Position numbers and translations under genes: made by a program. Below the pieces are notes generated by a model. The model was not told where the DNA came from and did no database searches. It saw only the letters and a program-made list of their open reading frames with translations. Shown here piece by piece: positions 1-9,489 of a stretch of 64,000 nt of DNA. Position 1 is the stretch's first letter. Each line of letters opens with the position of its first letter. This DNA comes from Paramoeba atlantica (Eukaryota; Discosea): positions 124,001 through 188,000 of the forward strand of contig CDRNVI010000048.1 of assembly GCA_977017575.1 (NCBI GenBank), written 5' to 3'.

Positions 1-4
1 GATG

Positions 5-451
5 TGCGCACAGTGGATAACTACGCGCATTCGCCAACTCTCTGATCTGCTTTGGAATGCAGAATGCTTTCGGTGGAAATTTTGCAAGCGAGAATTGTAC
101 CGCGGCACGGTGGTTATGTTAGATGCTGAGTAGAAGTTTGTAAACGAGTGGAAATCTAGGCCAGATTGTTTGTGTACATTTTTTAAGGATGATGCTAGAG
201 ACAAAGAAGCAACAAAAGATTACCGCGACCGTATAAAGTGAGAACTTTACATTTCTGGGATCAGTAATGTAGGAAAGTGCCCAGCACATGCCAAGAAATC
301 GGATGTAACATATACAAAGCTAACGAAAAGTGAAATTCTGAGGAAAAATGAAAAGTTGAAACTCATACACGATGAAGAACAAACTTCCAAGAGAAAGTTT
401 CGCAAGTATTCCAATCAGATGGACAAGAAAATGTTTAATCAGAACGAATAA
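5..451 (+). pseudogene. Degenerate coding remnant, unrecognised
   Basis: One reading frame stays mostly open from the window edge to a stop at about 449-451, interrupted by two internal stops. The translation is rich in Lys, Arg and Cys and ends in a highly charged stretch, so it looks like decayed coding sequence. I recognise no family. Its end overlaps the left inverted repeat of the next element, so the element may have inserted into it. It could be part of an older transposase. Confidence 0.3.
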
Positions 452-1053
452 TTTGGTGAAAGTGAAGCATTATTGCGCCAAAAAAATATTTTTCTCCAAT
501 TTTCAAATATTGGTTTGAAACAAGTATGTTTTCTTTTAGAGTGTCAGATTATTAAAAATACAAACTTTTTTCACGGTTTATCACTATGAACTGCGCACAA
601 TAACACAATTAATTAAGTTGTCTGCTGGAAGCCGAACCGTAACGCGCACTGATGGGTGGCGAGCGAGTCGCTCGCTGGGAAAAGACTTGCGGCATGAGAC
701 AGTTAATCGTCGACGATCTTTGGTGCACACCAACACTGTTGAACGCATGAGTGAGATACTCAAGAAGGCAGTACGATCCCGTGGGAATGGGACCCTTGGG
801 TGCTTTGATGAAGAAAGAAAAGATTGACCAAAGTTCAGCGGAGACGTCGTCAATGGTCTGAAGATCGGAAACAGCGAGGGAGATCCTTTAAAACAGCTGT
901 GCGAAGATCTCTAATTAATGTGAAGACTCATCTTTTTAGAAGCGAAATCAAAAGAAATAAGTAGTAGCGGCCCATAAACGTAAAAAGATATCTGCATTTA
1001 TTTTTTTCAAAAAAGGCGCAATAATGCTTCACTTTGACCAAAAATTTATTCGT
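443..1053. mobile_element. ISXO2/Merlin-like element, internally deleted, with ~45-bp inverted repeats
   Basis: About 45 bp at 443-490 (containing GAAGCATTATTGCGCC) recur inverted at about 1005-1053 (GGCGCAATAATGCTTC). Between them the + strand at 618-827 encodes a short transposase piece. It has a GSRTVTRTDGWRA block, then HETVNRRR, then HTNTVERMSEILKKAV. This matches the end of ISXO2-like (IS1595/Merlin) DDE transposases: second catalytic Asp in tDgwraY, then vNH, then hTNtvEr with the last Glu. The first catalytic Asp region is absent, so this is a deletion derivative that could not move on its own. No clear target duplication is visible. Confidence 0.6.
618..827 (+). pseudogene. ISXO2-like transposase fragment (C-terminal catalytic part)
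   Basis: This 69-codon open piece keeps the order TDGWRA, HETVNRRR, HTNTVER expected around the second Asp and the final Glu of ISXO2-like transposases. The usual VNH appears as VNR. Family members are normally 200-300 residues, so most of the protein, including the first Asp, is missing. It differs from the Merlin transposase at 13.2 kb, so at least two lineages of this superfamily visited the locus. Confidence 0.55.
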
Positions 1054-1423
1054 TCGTTATTATAATGTTATCAGAATCCGTGATACTATCCTCAGCGGTA
1101 AAAGAGTGGAGGAAGGCGGGTGTCCGCTAATTATTAGATAGGGTGATTTTTACTGAGAAAAAAGAATATCAGAATAATTTCAGTAAGGGCACGACGGAGG
1201 TCAAGTATTCTTCACTATTTCTGACTAAGTACTTTTCTTCACTACGTCAGAGTGGACTTCGCGGGTTTTGCCAGGTTTTGCCTTTCGTAGGTTTCAACCC
1301 TCTTAGTCAACTGAGGCAAGTCTAAAATAATTCGTAGTGGACACATCGTCCAAAGTTTATAATGATTAGAGGTCAAAGTTCTCATGGCCTCGAACAGGGG
1401 TCCGAATAACTTTATATAGTTTA

Positions 1424-2181
1424 TACAGTGGTTTCAGTTGATCTTGCCCCCCCCTCGGAATTTTGATTTTTTTGATCCGTTTTTGCTCATTGGAGTTTTT
1501 GCAGCATTGGAGAGATCTCATTCCCCTAGCGAAGAGCTTTGCCGCCTTTTTTTCATAGAGACCCCCTGGTGCCCCCTGGGTTCAAAAAGTACTGTTTTTA
1601 CGGAGTTTTTCTGTGTACACAACCATTTTTTGCCACATTTTCCCGATTTTCTGTGTATTTTGCACTTGTAAGTACGAGTGATAGCGTTCTAAATTGATAA
1701 TTTGAACGCTCTATGTCTAGTACCCTCTCTATTGCATAGTTCAATTTAGTCAACACCTCTACATTATGAAGATCAGACCCTCATACCCCAAACAGGGGGA
1801 GTACGTCGAACAAAGTAATGACAAAAGAGAAGACAACCCCACAATGTGTGCGACACAATTGAATTCGATCCCAAATAGACTTCGAAGCGTGTTGCAAAAC
1901 AATGGAAGCCATTCCGGACACTAGTTCTTTGCCTTCAGAGGTAACTTTTGGACATAAAATCCGTTTTTTGCTCTATTTTTCATAGGTAAAAAAATGTCAT
2001 TTGTTTTATTTTGGTCAACTTTCGGGTCACCCAGGGGGTGCCAGGGGGTCTCTATGAAAAAAAGGCGGCAAAGCTCTTCGCTAGGGGAACGAGATCTCTC
2101 CAATGCTGCAAAGATGAGCAAAAACGGATAAAAAAAATCAAAATTCCGAGGGGGGGGGCAAGATCAACTGAAACCACTGTA
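1424..2181. mobile_element. Tc1/mariner-type non-autonomous element (MITE) with ~150-bp inverted repeats
   Basis: The left end reads TA then CAGTGGTTTCAGTTGATCTTG and the right end is its inverse, ending in CCACTG then TA. The inverted arms run about 150 bp (1426-1590 and 2025-2179) and include a shared GAGATCTC...CCCTAGCGAAGAGC block. The TA target duplication and CAGTG ends fit the Tc1/mariner superfamily. No transposase frame lies inside. A diverged half-copy of the arm occurs near 11.05-11.15 kb. Confidence 0.7.
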
Positions 2182-2183
2182 TA

Positions 2184-2368
2184 TACTGTCCCCCCCCTTT
2201 AAGCGCACCCGGTCAGACCCCCCCGTATAAGCGCACATAGAGTTGAAGGAAAGAGTCCGGCGCCGCGAATCGGCGCCAATTTTGTTTTTATGTAGTGATT
2301 CAGACCTCCCCCGTTTAAGCGCACTTTTCGCGGAAAACGAGGTGCGCTTAAACGGGGGGGGGACAGTA
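2184..2368. mobile_element. Short TA-flanked MITE
   Basis: The ends are TACTGTCCCCCCC plus TTTAAGCGCAC on the left and its inverse GTGCGCTTAAAC plus a G-run and ACAGTA on the right. It is about 185 bp long and lies within 3 bp of the previous element. The TA ends again suggest mobilisation by a mariner-type transposase. The AAGCGCAC motif is repeated inside. Confidence 0.6.
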
Positions 2369-2802
2369 GGTAGAAAAAATAAATATAGTTACTATAAAGT
2401 ACCTATACTACCTTTAAAGCTTTATGTACCTATATTTTTGGAGGTCGACTTTTTGTGAAATTTGGGTAGGAAATCTGTGCAATCTGGGTGCTCGGATCGG
2501 GGAGAGTAGGCCTTGTTGGAGGGAGTGGTTCTTCTGATTACCTAAAATACATATAGAAACAAATCTTGCAGAGTTATAGTTTTCAGGCAGAACATGAAGA
2601 GCAAGTTTCATCAGCATCAGATGTGGAAAACACTTCAGGCGTTCCAGGCCTGCTCTAATCATCGTTGACAAGCCATGCGCATCAAAAGTATAAAGAACGT
2701 GTAAGAAGAAAGTCAATGTTATCAAAACGAAGAGTAAAAAAATTATGATTATTGACTGGTCATCTAAAACAACAGCATTTCACCGAAAGCAACGATATAC
2801 GT
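2369..2802. other. No gene seen
   Basis: AT-rich sequence between a MITE and a hAT fragment. A 103-codon minus-strand frame has no recognisable content. I see no promoter or RNA signature. Confidence 0.4.
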
Positions 2803-3120
2803 TTATTTGCTGACGATAAGGTTAAAAACAGGTATACACGTATACCTCTTGTTGTATGGATGAATGACGAAATCTATTGAAGCGCAACATCTCAGGTTAC
2901 AATATGTGTCAACATCACAATTTGTGACGCCTACAGGTTGCTTTACACGACATCGAATGGCAGTTTCAGCCTCAACAGGTTCAAGCTTCAGTCTTGAGCG
3001 AAGATCAGAGTGCACAAAGCCTACTGAGCTAAATATGCGCTCGCAGGCTGCTTCAGAAGTAACTGCAACCGACCATTTTCGAGCAACGTGTGACAGAAGG
3101 GAAAACGTATGTCGGGTCAC
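2803..3120 (-). pseudogene. hAT transposase remnant (C-terminal dimerisation region)
   Basis: The frame contains TSEAACERIFSSVGFVHSDL followed by an AAETAIRCR-like helix (here EAETAIRCR). This is close to the VASEANCERLFSSVGFIYDD...AAETSIRCR part of the complete hAT transposase at 49.7-51.7 kb. That motif is the hAT C-terminal dimerisation region. The DDE core is missing, so this is a truncated relative of the younger hAT family in the same window. Confidence 0.7.
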
Positions 3121-3339
3121 AAGATCAATTTTCCGCTTTTCCGGTGCACTGCAGAGTTGGCATTCATGTTCATGTATGTCCGCTTCCCGGCCTCCACCTC
3201 CTTATAATGAGACTCAACAATTCAGCGCGACTTTCTGGGTTACTATCCGAGCGTCTAGGCATTGAAAAATTTCAAAAAAATAGTACGATTACAGTGCAAA
3301 TCATTGACAAAAAAATAAAGGTAGATAAAGGTAGGGAAA

Positions 3340-3961
3340 AATTTCACACCAGCATTGGACCGTCCAAGACTGGAAGCGGGTACTTTGGACGGATGAAACC
3401 AAAGTACATCGTTTCGGTTCGGATGGGAGACGCTGGGTGTGGCGTCTGGTGAATGAGAAGCCCGATTCCCGGAACACGGAAGGGACGGTGAAGTATTGTG
3501 GCGGGAGCTTGATGGTATGGGCGTGCATTGCGCACGCAGGGGTAGGCAAGATACATCTAAGTGAGGGCAATTTAAACGCCCATCAGTACATTGAAATTCT
3601 GCACGAAAATATTGTCTCCTCCATTGAGCAAGTGGGGCTAGACCGGGGCGAGATCTTGTTTCAACAAGACAATGACTCCAAACACACTAGCAAGCTTGTC
3701 AAAGAGTGGTTGGCGAGCCATAGCTATGTGGTTTTGAAGTGGTCCCCGCAATCCACAGATCTTATTGAGAACATCTGGGGCCACTTAAAACGGCGTCTCC
3801 CTGCTTATAAAAAGGACCCCGAGGGAATAATTCAGCTTTGGGGCCGGGCCAAAGTTGTGTGGGATGTACTTCCCTGTGCCATGTGCGAGTCTACAGTGAG
3901 CAGCATGCCTTGCCGTATGAGAGCGGTGATTGTTGCAAAAGGGGGGCATACAAAATATTAG
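3340..3961 (+). pseudogene. Tc1/mariner transposase, C-terminal two thirds
   Basis: Reading from about 3340, the frame gives a DW..VLWTDETK block (first catalytic Asp), a GSLMVWACI block, FQQDNDSKHTSK (second Asp) and then IENIWGHLKRRL, where Tc1 proteins carry the third acidic residue. The usual SPDLNPIEN reads STDLIEN, so the Asn-Pro pair is lost. The frame stays open to 3961. The helix-turn-helix N-terminus is absent and no inverted repeats are obvious, so it is a broken Tc1-like copy. Confidence 0.8.
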
Positions 3962-4406
3962 TTTTACCTTGTTTTAAACAAGGTTTAAACAGTTTACTAA
4001 TCAAGAAATTTTACCGTTTACTAATCAAGAAATAATGACTACATAACCCCCATATGATAACTACAGTACTTGTCTTTCAGTTCAAAGATAATCACTCAAA
4101 AAAATACTGTTTCATAACATTGAGACATTTTCTAACTTTCACTGTATCTTACAGATTGTTTTACTCAGAATGATGGTTACAGATTGTAACTCCAACGCCT
4201 GGACGAGGATTCGCCGACTGTTGTTCCCCAAATGCTGATTACATGACATACGTACGTACGTGGAATTTTTGTCTACGCTTCGCGGATGCACATAACACTG
4301 ATTTATTGGATCATTAACTCATCCGGTGTAATAGCAAGGCGCTAAATAACGAGGGAGAGCAATCGCGCGGACACAAATCTGTTGTGATTGGAAGAATATG
4401 GCAAAA
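3962..4406. other. Gene-free stretch with short direct repeats
   Basis: GTTTACTAATCAAGAAA-like sequence occurs twice in tandem near 3988-4032, after a TTTTACCTTGTTTTAAAC run. Nothing else is recognisable before the next element. Confidence 0.4.
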
Positions 4407-5486
4407 TACCGTTACCCCCTTTACTTAGCCCCCACTTTTTGGTCCAAAACCCGTACTTTGTGGTGAAGTAAGGGGGGTGGTGAAGTAAGGGGGTGAATAA
4501 GTGATTCAAAGTTCGATCAATTTATAGTTCTCTCGGAAATCCTCAAATTATTGAAGTAAACTATGCTATCGACATTGAGCATAATTTCCTTTTCTTGAGT
4601 GCTGTAATCCCTCGTGTTGCATTCTATATTTTATGTTTCTTTTAACTTGTCTACGATGTCCCATGCGTTTTTAACTTTCCCCCCATGAAATTTTCTTACA
4701 TCGTAAAATTTAAATGAGGGGCTGCGGATATGATCTCGCGTGATCTCACGTGATCTCGCATGATTTCACGTGATCTCGCGTGATCTCATATTGGGTCTCA
4801 CCCGCAGCCCCGCAAATGATGTCGCAGAACATAACCTATTGAACACCAATTTAAATTTTAGAACTACAAGACGTTGTGGCGCAACTTTATGATCAAAGCG
4901 ATGATGAAACTCACATGGAAGAAAACCGTTCTGAATTAGAAATCGTTCAACGAATCTAAGTCATTTCGGACATCTTCCGATCGGTCACTGGCAGGACAGA
5001 CCCTTCACAGATAAATTTTGAAGTTTCGATGCCGAAGTCCTCTACCTGTTTTCGTTAGTACAAGGCGGCAACAACGTTCTGCTACCAACCCGTTGCGTCG
5101 ACGAACCCAAGACAATCTTCAAAAGTTATCATTCCTTCAGCTAAGTAGCATTCTTGTAGCCGTTAAATTTCCTCCTCGGAACGTTAAACCGGACTGTGGT
5201 TTAAAATTCCGGTATGACGGCGTCGTCTTCACCAAGAAATTTGCACCAAGAACCTTTGTGCATCGATCTTTGTGCGCCATCAGTGTCGCCCCCTTTGAAG
5301 ACCACTGGGCTTGGCTCTGCCTCGCCTTACCCCGATGCAACAGTCGGTTGCAGTGCACCCCTCCGGCTGTGTAAAGAGGTGGTAAGCTGTCTGGGGAAAA
5401 ATCTGACACCCCCCTTACTTCACCGCACGTCCAGTGACTAAATATGGTGAAGTAAGAGGGGAGGCGAAGTAAGGGGGGGAACGGTA
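4407..5486. mobile_element. TA-flanked DNA element with inverted and subterminal repeats
   Basis: The left end is TACCGTTACCCCCTTTACTT and the right end is the inverse of TACCGTTCCCCCCCTTACTT. Both end in TA. A GTGAAGTAAGGGGG unit is repeated inside both ends, like subterminal binding sites. The 1.08 kb interior has no recognisable transposase, although an acidic stretch near 4870-4960 recalls the acidic tails of pogo-type proteins. It is probably a non-autonomous pogo/mariner derivative. Confidence 0.6.
4715..4813. repeat. 10-bp tandem repeat inside a short inverted repeat
   Basis: About six copies of a GTGATCTCGC-like decamer fill 4731-4790. They are flanked by GGGGCTGCGG on the left and its inverse CCGCAGCCCC on the right. 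This looks like a small fold-back repeat sitting inside the 4.4-5.5 kb element. Confidence 0.6.
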
Positions 5487-5590
5487 TTGTCGTTTTGACG
5501 GTGCGCCCCCCCTCTGTGCAAGGCAAAACTAAAGGAGGTAAAAAATGTACCGTAAAATGACAATAAGAAATCTGTACTTAAGCATTTTCA

Positions 5591-6643
5591 CTACCACTTT
5601 TTAGATCGCAGCGAGCGTCGAACGCTTTCTGAAACTTCAACGAATATTTTTTCTGCACCGTCTACAGTTACCATTTTCATATTGTGCAGTATATCAGATA
5701 AAATGGACGAAAAGGATCGTGAAATTGATTTATGGGACTCGAATACCTCATTTAAATTAATGTTAGAAGTGTCTACTTCAAAGTCGTCTGTTTCGAAGTG
5801 TTTAAATTGCACATCAGTACATCGTGTGGCAGACTCCTATTTTGCCGAGTCTCCGTAATAACAAATAAAGTTTTTCGTTGCCTTGCGTAGGTAGAAGGCA
5901 TAAGTTCTGAACGCACAAGCGGGTACAACTCTTCCGTAACATGGGCGTGTTGTTGAAGGTACAAAAATCCCTCTATGGAGGATAGCATTTCTCGCCTTGC
6001 CACATGGAGCGACAGAGGGCACACGTGCAGCAACGCCAGTGCCCAGGCCGTGCCACTAACATGAACGAATTGCTCTTGATGAGGAATACAATACGTTACG
6101 TGGGAAACTCCATGAGACTTGTTCATTTCATTCTTCTTTGTGTCCGCATATTCCTGTAGAACTCTAGTGTCCACTGCATGTGCCACAGTCGCTGAGTCTG
6201 ATGGAAGACAGTCCAGGCAGACGACACAAAAACGTCCCCCATCTAGAATAAGAACAGCAGCGTCACAAGCGTGGGATCCGTGACGGCTGGATTTCTCTGC
6301 AATGGTTGTCGGGGCACACACAGCCCCCTGGGGTATTCCATATATCGGGTCGGAAGAGTGAAGATCCCAATGAAACGCGTGCAGCAACGCACAACAGAGT
6401 TGATACACCAGTTCATTCTTCTAAAGTAGGAAACGGGATTCCACTTTGCGACGGTGAAAAATTGCTTTCTTCGCTGGCACGTGTGGCACGTAAAATTACT
6501 TTAATAATCGGTTGACGAGCTGAAGTCGTCGTCTGAACATTCGTGCTCGGACGTTTATCTTTCTTTTCTTTTTTTCCTTGGCGTCTGTAACGACGTTGTA
6601 CTCTGTTTTCTGACTCGCTTGATACTACATCTTTTTTCCTCAT
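5591..6643 (-). CDS. Unknown protein, three exons with two ~80-nt introns
   Basis: Three overlapping minus frames fit one gene of about 297 codons. Exon 1 is 6643-6500, exon 2 is 6420-5917 and exon 3 is 5836-5591. Intron 1 (6421-6499, 79 nt) starts GTAATTTTAC and ends TACTTTAG. Intron 2 (5837-5916, 80 nt) starts GTGCGTTCAG and ends AAAATAG. Both are phase 0, and all exon lengths are multiples of three. Exon 1 is Lys/Arg-rich and probably disordered. Exon 2 is a folded-looking domain with an amphipathic helix (LVYQLCCALLHAFHW) and several Cys residues. I do not recognise the family. The splice model is inferred from frame and splice-site agreement only. Confidence 0.6.
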
Positions 6644-6944
6644 AACGGCGCATCGTTACCACGTGAACGAAACGACCTTGTACCTGTCAGAAAGTGACAT
6701 CTATGCAAGCCATGTACCTGTGTCAAAGGAAAATTCTGTTGGTTAACAATATGGCATAACAATGAACCATAATTTTATGTCAAATATTATGCGGAAAGAT
6801 GAATACGTTTGCCATGTGTACAAGTTCATAGGTCAAAAAACCTGTTTGCTTACCTGCGTCTAACACTAATAATGTGATTCAGGCAATATGTTATGGGAAA
6901 GCAGATTACAGAAAAAACTTTCTGTTCTGCGTGCCTCACGGAGG

Positions 6945-7991
6945 TCACACTTCCATTGCAATCTTGTCCACCGCAGACCGAAAGAACGCCTCCCCAAGTT
7001 GTTGTTTCGTAGTCAAGTGCTCTGTGCCGTACCGGCGAAGTGTCTCGTCCAGCACTTCCCACGTCATAATGGCATCCGTTAGTGCTCGGTGTGCCTTCGT
7101 CCCTCCAAGGGGTAAACCCAGCCAACGCTTTAAGTCAATTAGACCCCATGCCGGGGGTAGATGGTTGCTGGTCACGGGACGACGCCTGTGACGGTCCCGA
7201 ATTAACCCAGAGGTGTCACCAAAAGTAATCTCTGGAGGGACCGGGAGATCGCACTGCTTGCAATCCCATTTAAGCATACTCACATCTGCAAGCCTTCCCC
7301 CATGGGAGAGCAGTAAGAATTTTAAGGAGGAATTAAGTGAGGGGATGGCATCGGAGGTGGGAGAGATCTCCTTGTCATCTAATAGTGTATCTTCGCTGTT
7401 TTCTGTGCTTTCAGTCCCCGACGATGAAGTTTGCTCCAAACGCAAATAAGGTTCATTTGCACCGAGAGACAAGGGCAAAGGTAATTGAGTGAGCCAACGT
7501 AGGAAACTAATCCATACGGCGCGATAGGGTACTCCTTGCTTGGCGATATCTTTCTTTGTAATGCCTGTGAGGTCAACTGATTTTTGACTTATCTCCTGAC
7601 TTCGAGAATTCGAAACAAAACGCTGAAATTTCTTACCTGACTCGGGATGATATGCCCCAAATTCAACGATGCTAGCCGTGGGTCCCTCTTGTGTAAATCG
7701 GGGAATATCCGTGAATTCGAGATCAAAAGTGATAAGCTGAAACGGAACGGCGTAGAGCTTTTCGTAGTGCAGCTGCAACAGCAGCTTTGCTAGCTCGCGA
7801 GGGCCTTTGTCCAGGAGCTCACCCTCGGTTACACCTGTTTTACGAAGCTCCGGTTGGAATTTACACATAATTTCGGAGCGAGACTTAGATACTGAGGGAA
7901 CGTGTCCTTTGCGGAGACGTTGATACAGGACTTCCCACTTATCACCCGTACCCACTTTAAGGGATACAAGCGCCAGACAGGATCTTCTCAT
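6945..7991 (-). CDS. DEDDh-family 3'-5' exonuclease-like protein
   Basis: The frame contains FDLEFT (catalytic Asp and Glu), a TGITKKDI block, LSHGGRLADVSML (second Asp region) and KAHRALTDAIMT (His and last Asp). This is the DEDDh order of the RNase T/epsilon exonuclease superfamily. The exonuclease domain fills roughly the last two thirds. About 100 residues precede it and include a helical segment. An acidic Ser-rich insertion sits between the first and second motifs. I chose the Met at 7991 because it precedes MRRSCLALVS, which could be a mitochondrial presequence. The frame is open back to an ATG at 8072. Substrate (RNA or DNA) cannot be told. Confidence 0.75.
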   Translation of the reverse strand: MRRSCLALVSLKVGTGDKWEVLYQRLRKGHVPSVSKSRSEIMCKFQPELRKTGVTEGELLDKGPRELAKLLLQLHYEKLYAVPFQLITFDLEFTDIPRFTQEGPTASIVEFGAYHPESGKKFQRFVSNSRSQEISQKSVDLTGITKKDIAKQGVPYRAVWISFLRWLTQLPLPLSLGANEPYLRLEQTSSSGTESTENSEDTLLDDKEISPTSDAIPSLNSSLKFLLLSHGGRLADVSMLKWDCKQCDLPVPPEITFGDTSGLIRDRHRRRPVTSNHLPPAWGLIDLKRWLGLPLGGTKAHRALTDAIMTWEVLDETLRRYGTEHLTTKQQLGEAFFRSAVDKIAMEV

Positions 7992-8100
7992 TAATGTCAA
8001 ATACGTATTACGAAAATAAGGATATAGAATAACAAGTGTATGTATTTCCCTTATGTTTTCATTCTCTCTCATTCAAATACACGAATCTGCATTTTACGAT

Positions 8101-8480
8101 AAATACATGGTCATGGTCATGGTCAGCCGCCCATTTGGCCTCGAAAGGCTGTGGGCCCTCAACCATCCAGATGAGGTGGCTGACAGCTCAGGTATATTCC
8201 GAGCCGTCACCGCTCCTTTCGGAGCAGCTTGCATAGCCAATTGCAGCTCGCCGCGATTGACCTTCGTTCAGGATGGGAGCAAGAGACGCAGTGAGGCTAG
8301 GCCACACACTATCCAGCGATCCCCATGTAGGGGGGCAACCAAATCTCTTCGCGCCCCCACACGGGGGAGGTAGGAAGGTGGCGACGGTGTAGTCGCGCTT
8401 CCCATTAGTCCTAGAACTATTGACATCCGTAACCAGCTCGGGAGGCTGGGGTCGCTAAGCCCCATCATCCGACGTGAGTC
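8101..8480 (-). repeat. Possible retroposed element (SINE or LINE 3' end) with GACCAT repeats
   Basis: A block richer in GC than its surroundings runs across 8130-8480. On the minus strand it ends in about three tandem GACCAT units (forward ATGGTC at 8106-8125), like the short 3' repeat tails of some non-LTR elements. No convincing coding frame or tRNA-like box pair was found. The class is a guess. Confidence 0.3.
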
Positions 8481-8512
8481 GGACGCCCTTACCGTTGATG
8501 TATAATGGATAC

Positions 8513-8553
8513 TACCCTAGTTTCTTAACGTCTTGTTGTGCTGACGCCGGGTA
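8513..8553 (+). repeat. CCCTAGTT...CTTGTTGTG...CGCCGGGTAG repeat motif
   Basis: The sequence CCCTAGTTTCTTAACGTCTT followed by GTTGTGCTGACGCCGGGTAG closely matches the three tandem units at 47.39-47.58 kb. It is a dispersed repeat shared by two distant parts of the window. Its parent element is unknown. Confidence 0.5.
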
Positions 8554-8574
8554 GCTCCATACTCGGAAAATGCG

Positions 8575-8710
8575 GTGGGTAGAGCTACGGGTAGCGCGGC
8601 TGGTGGTGCGGCGGGGAGCGCAGTGGTGAGCGTGGCGGGGAGAGCGGCGGGTCGCGCGGCGTGTGGGGAGAGCGGCGGGGAGCGTGGCTGAGAGAAGGGG
8701 CACATGGGGG
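8575..8710. repeat. GC-rich imperfect tandem repeat
   Basis: Irregular copies of a GCGGCGGGGAGCG-like unit lie head to tail. Minus-strand frames through it give low-complexity Ser/Pro/Arg strings and are not taken as genes. Confidence 0.5.
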
Positions 8711-8783
8711 GGTGTCAACAAGGTACAGAATAAAATACAAGCCAACGAGGTACAGTACTGTACATAAATACATGAACAATATA

Positions 8784-8808
8784 CTCTCCCTCTCATTAAT
8801 TTTTATAA
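8784..8808. repeat. Half copy of the CTCTCATTAATTTTTATAA MITE
   Basis: The sequence CTCTCATTAATTTTTATAAA matches one arm of the small MITE at 9236-9331, so the family occurs at least twice within 0.5 kb. The rest of 8720-9230 is AT-rich with no gene visible. Confidence 0.5.
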
Positions 8809-9235
8809 ATGACCTTTGGTATTTTTTTGCAAAAATTTATGTTTCTACAAAAATTTACAATTTTTTTCAGAGTCATATCCTTTTATGTTTTTCTAAAGTA
8901 GATTATTTCTATATCCCCGAAACGTTTGGACCGCACTTCGGACAACGGTCTTGGCTTTTATTTTTCCCCGCAGCGCATCGCTGATTACGAAGAAATTCGT
9001 AGAAATCAGCGTACAATCACGTTTGTGGAGACGAAGGGACAGGAGGAATTTTCTCCAGAAAGTACAGATCTGCCTTTTGTACATTAGCCCTCCCTTCATT
9101 ACTCTATGGGCGCTTAAGCAAATATTTATAGTTAACATCTCATAATTATCCTCGCTTACCCGCAATCTATCCTTACAGCGAAACAAATTGGTTCATCCTA
9201 TCATCTAAAGTGTTGTATATCACCCTCCTTCCACC

Positions 9236-9331
9236 TACCCTCTCTCATTAATTTTTATAATTATAAATATAAATATATATTTACATTTTTGTTATAATTT
9301 ATATTTATAAAAATTAATGAGAGGGGGGGTA
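9236..9331. mobile_element. 96-bp AT-rich palindromic MITE
   Basis: The ends are TACCCTCTCTCATTAATTTT and the inverse AAAATTAATGAGAGGGGGGG then TA. The interior is almost pure A/T and also largely palindromic. TA at both ends fits a mariner-type target duplication. Confidence 0.65.
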
Positions 9332-9489
9332 AAGACAAACCTTAACTGCAATAAAATACCTCTCGCTAAAATACCTATCCACCAGTGGACATTATTCAGC
9401 GGGGTTTACACTTAGAGAAGAGTGCCGATTCCAGAGTTTCAAGAATTTCCTGCACGACACTTCTTCGACCGCTCTGAGTCGAAATTGGT

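Noticed and set aside
5018-5526. Open frames of 75-129 codons inside the 4.4-5.5 kb element
   Set aside because: Their products show no transposase motifs. They may be decayed, but nothing supports a gene.
8101-8480. Possible tRNA-derived SINE or structured RNA gene
   Set aside because: No convincing A and B boxes and no cloverleaf could be drawn. Kept only as a low-confidence retroposon.
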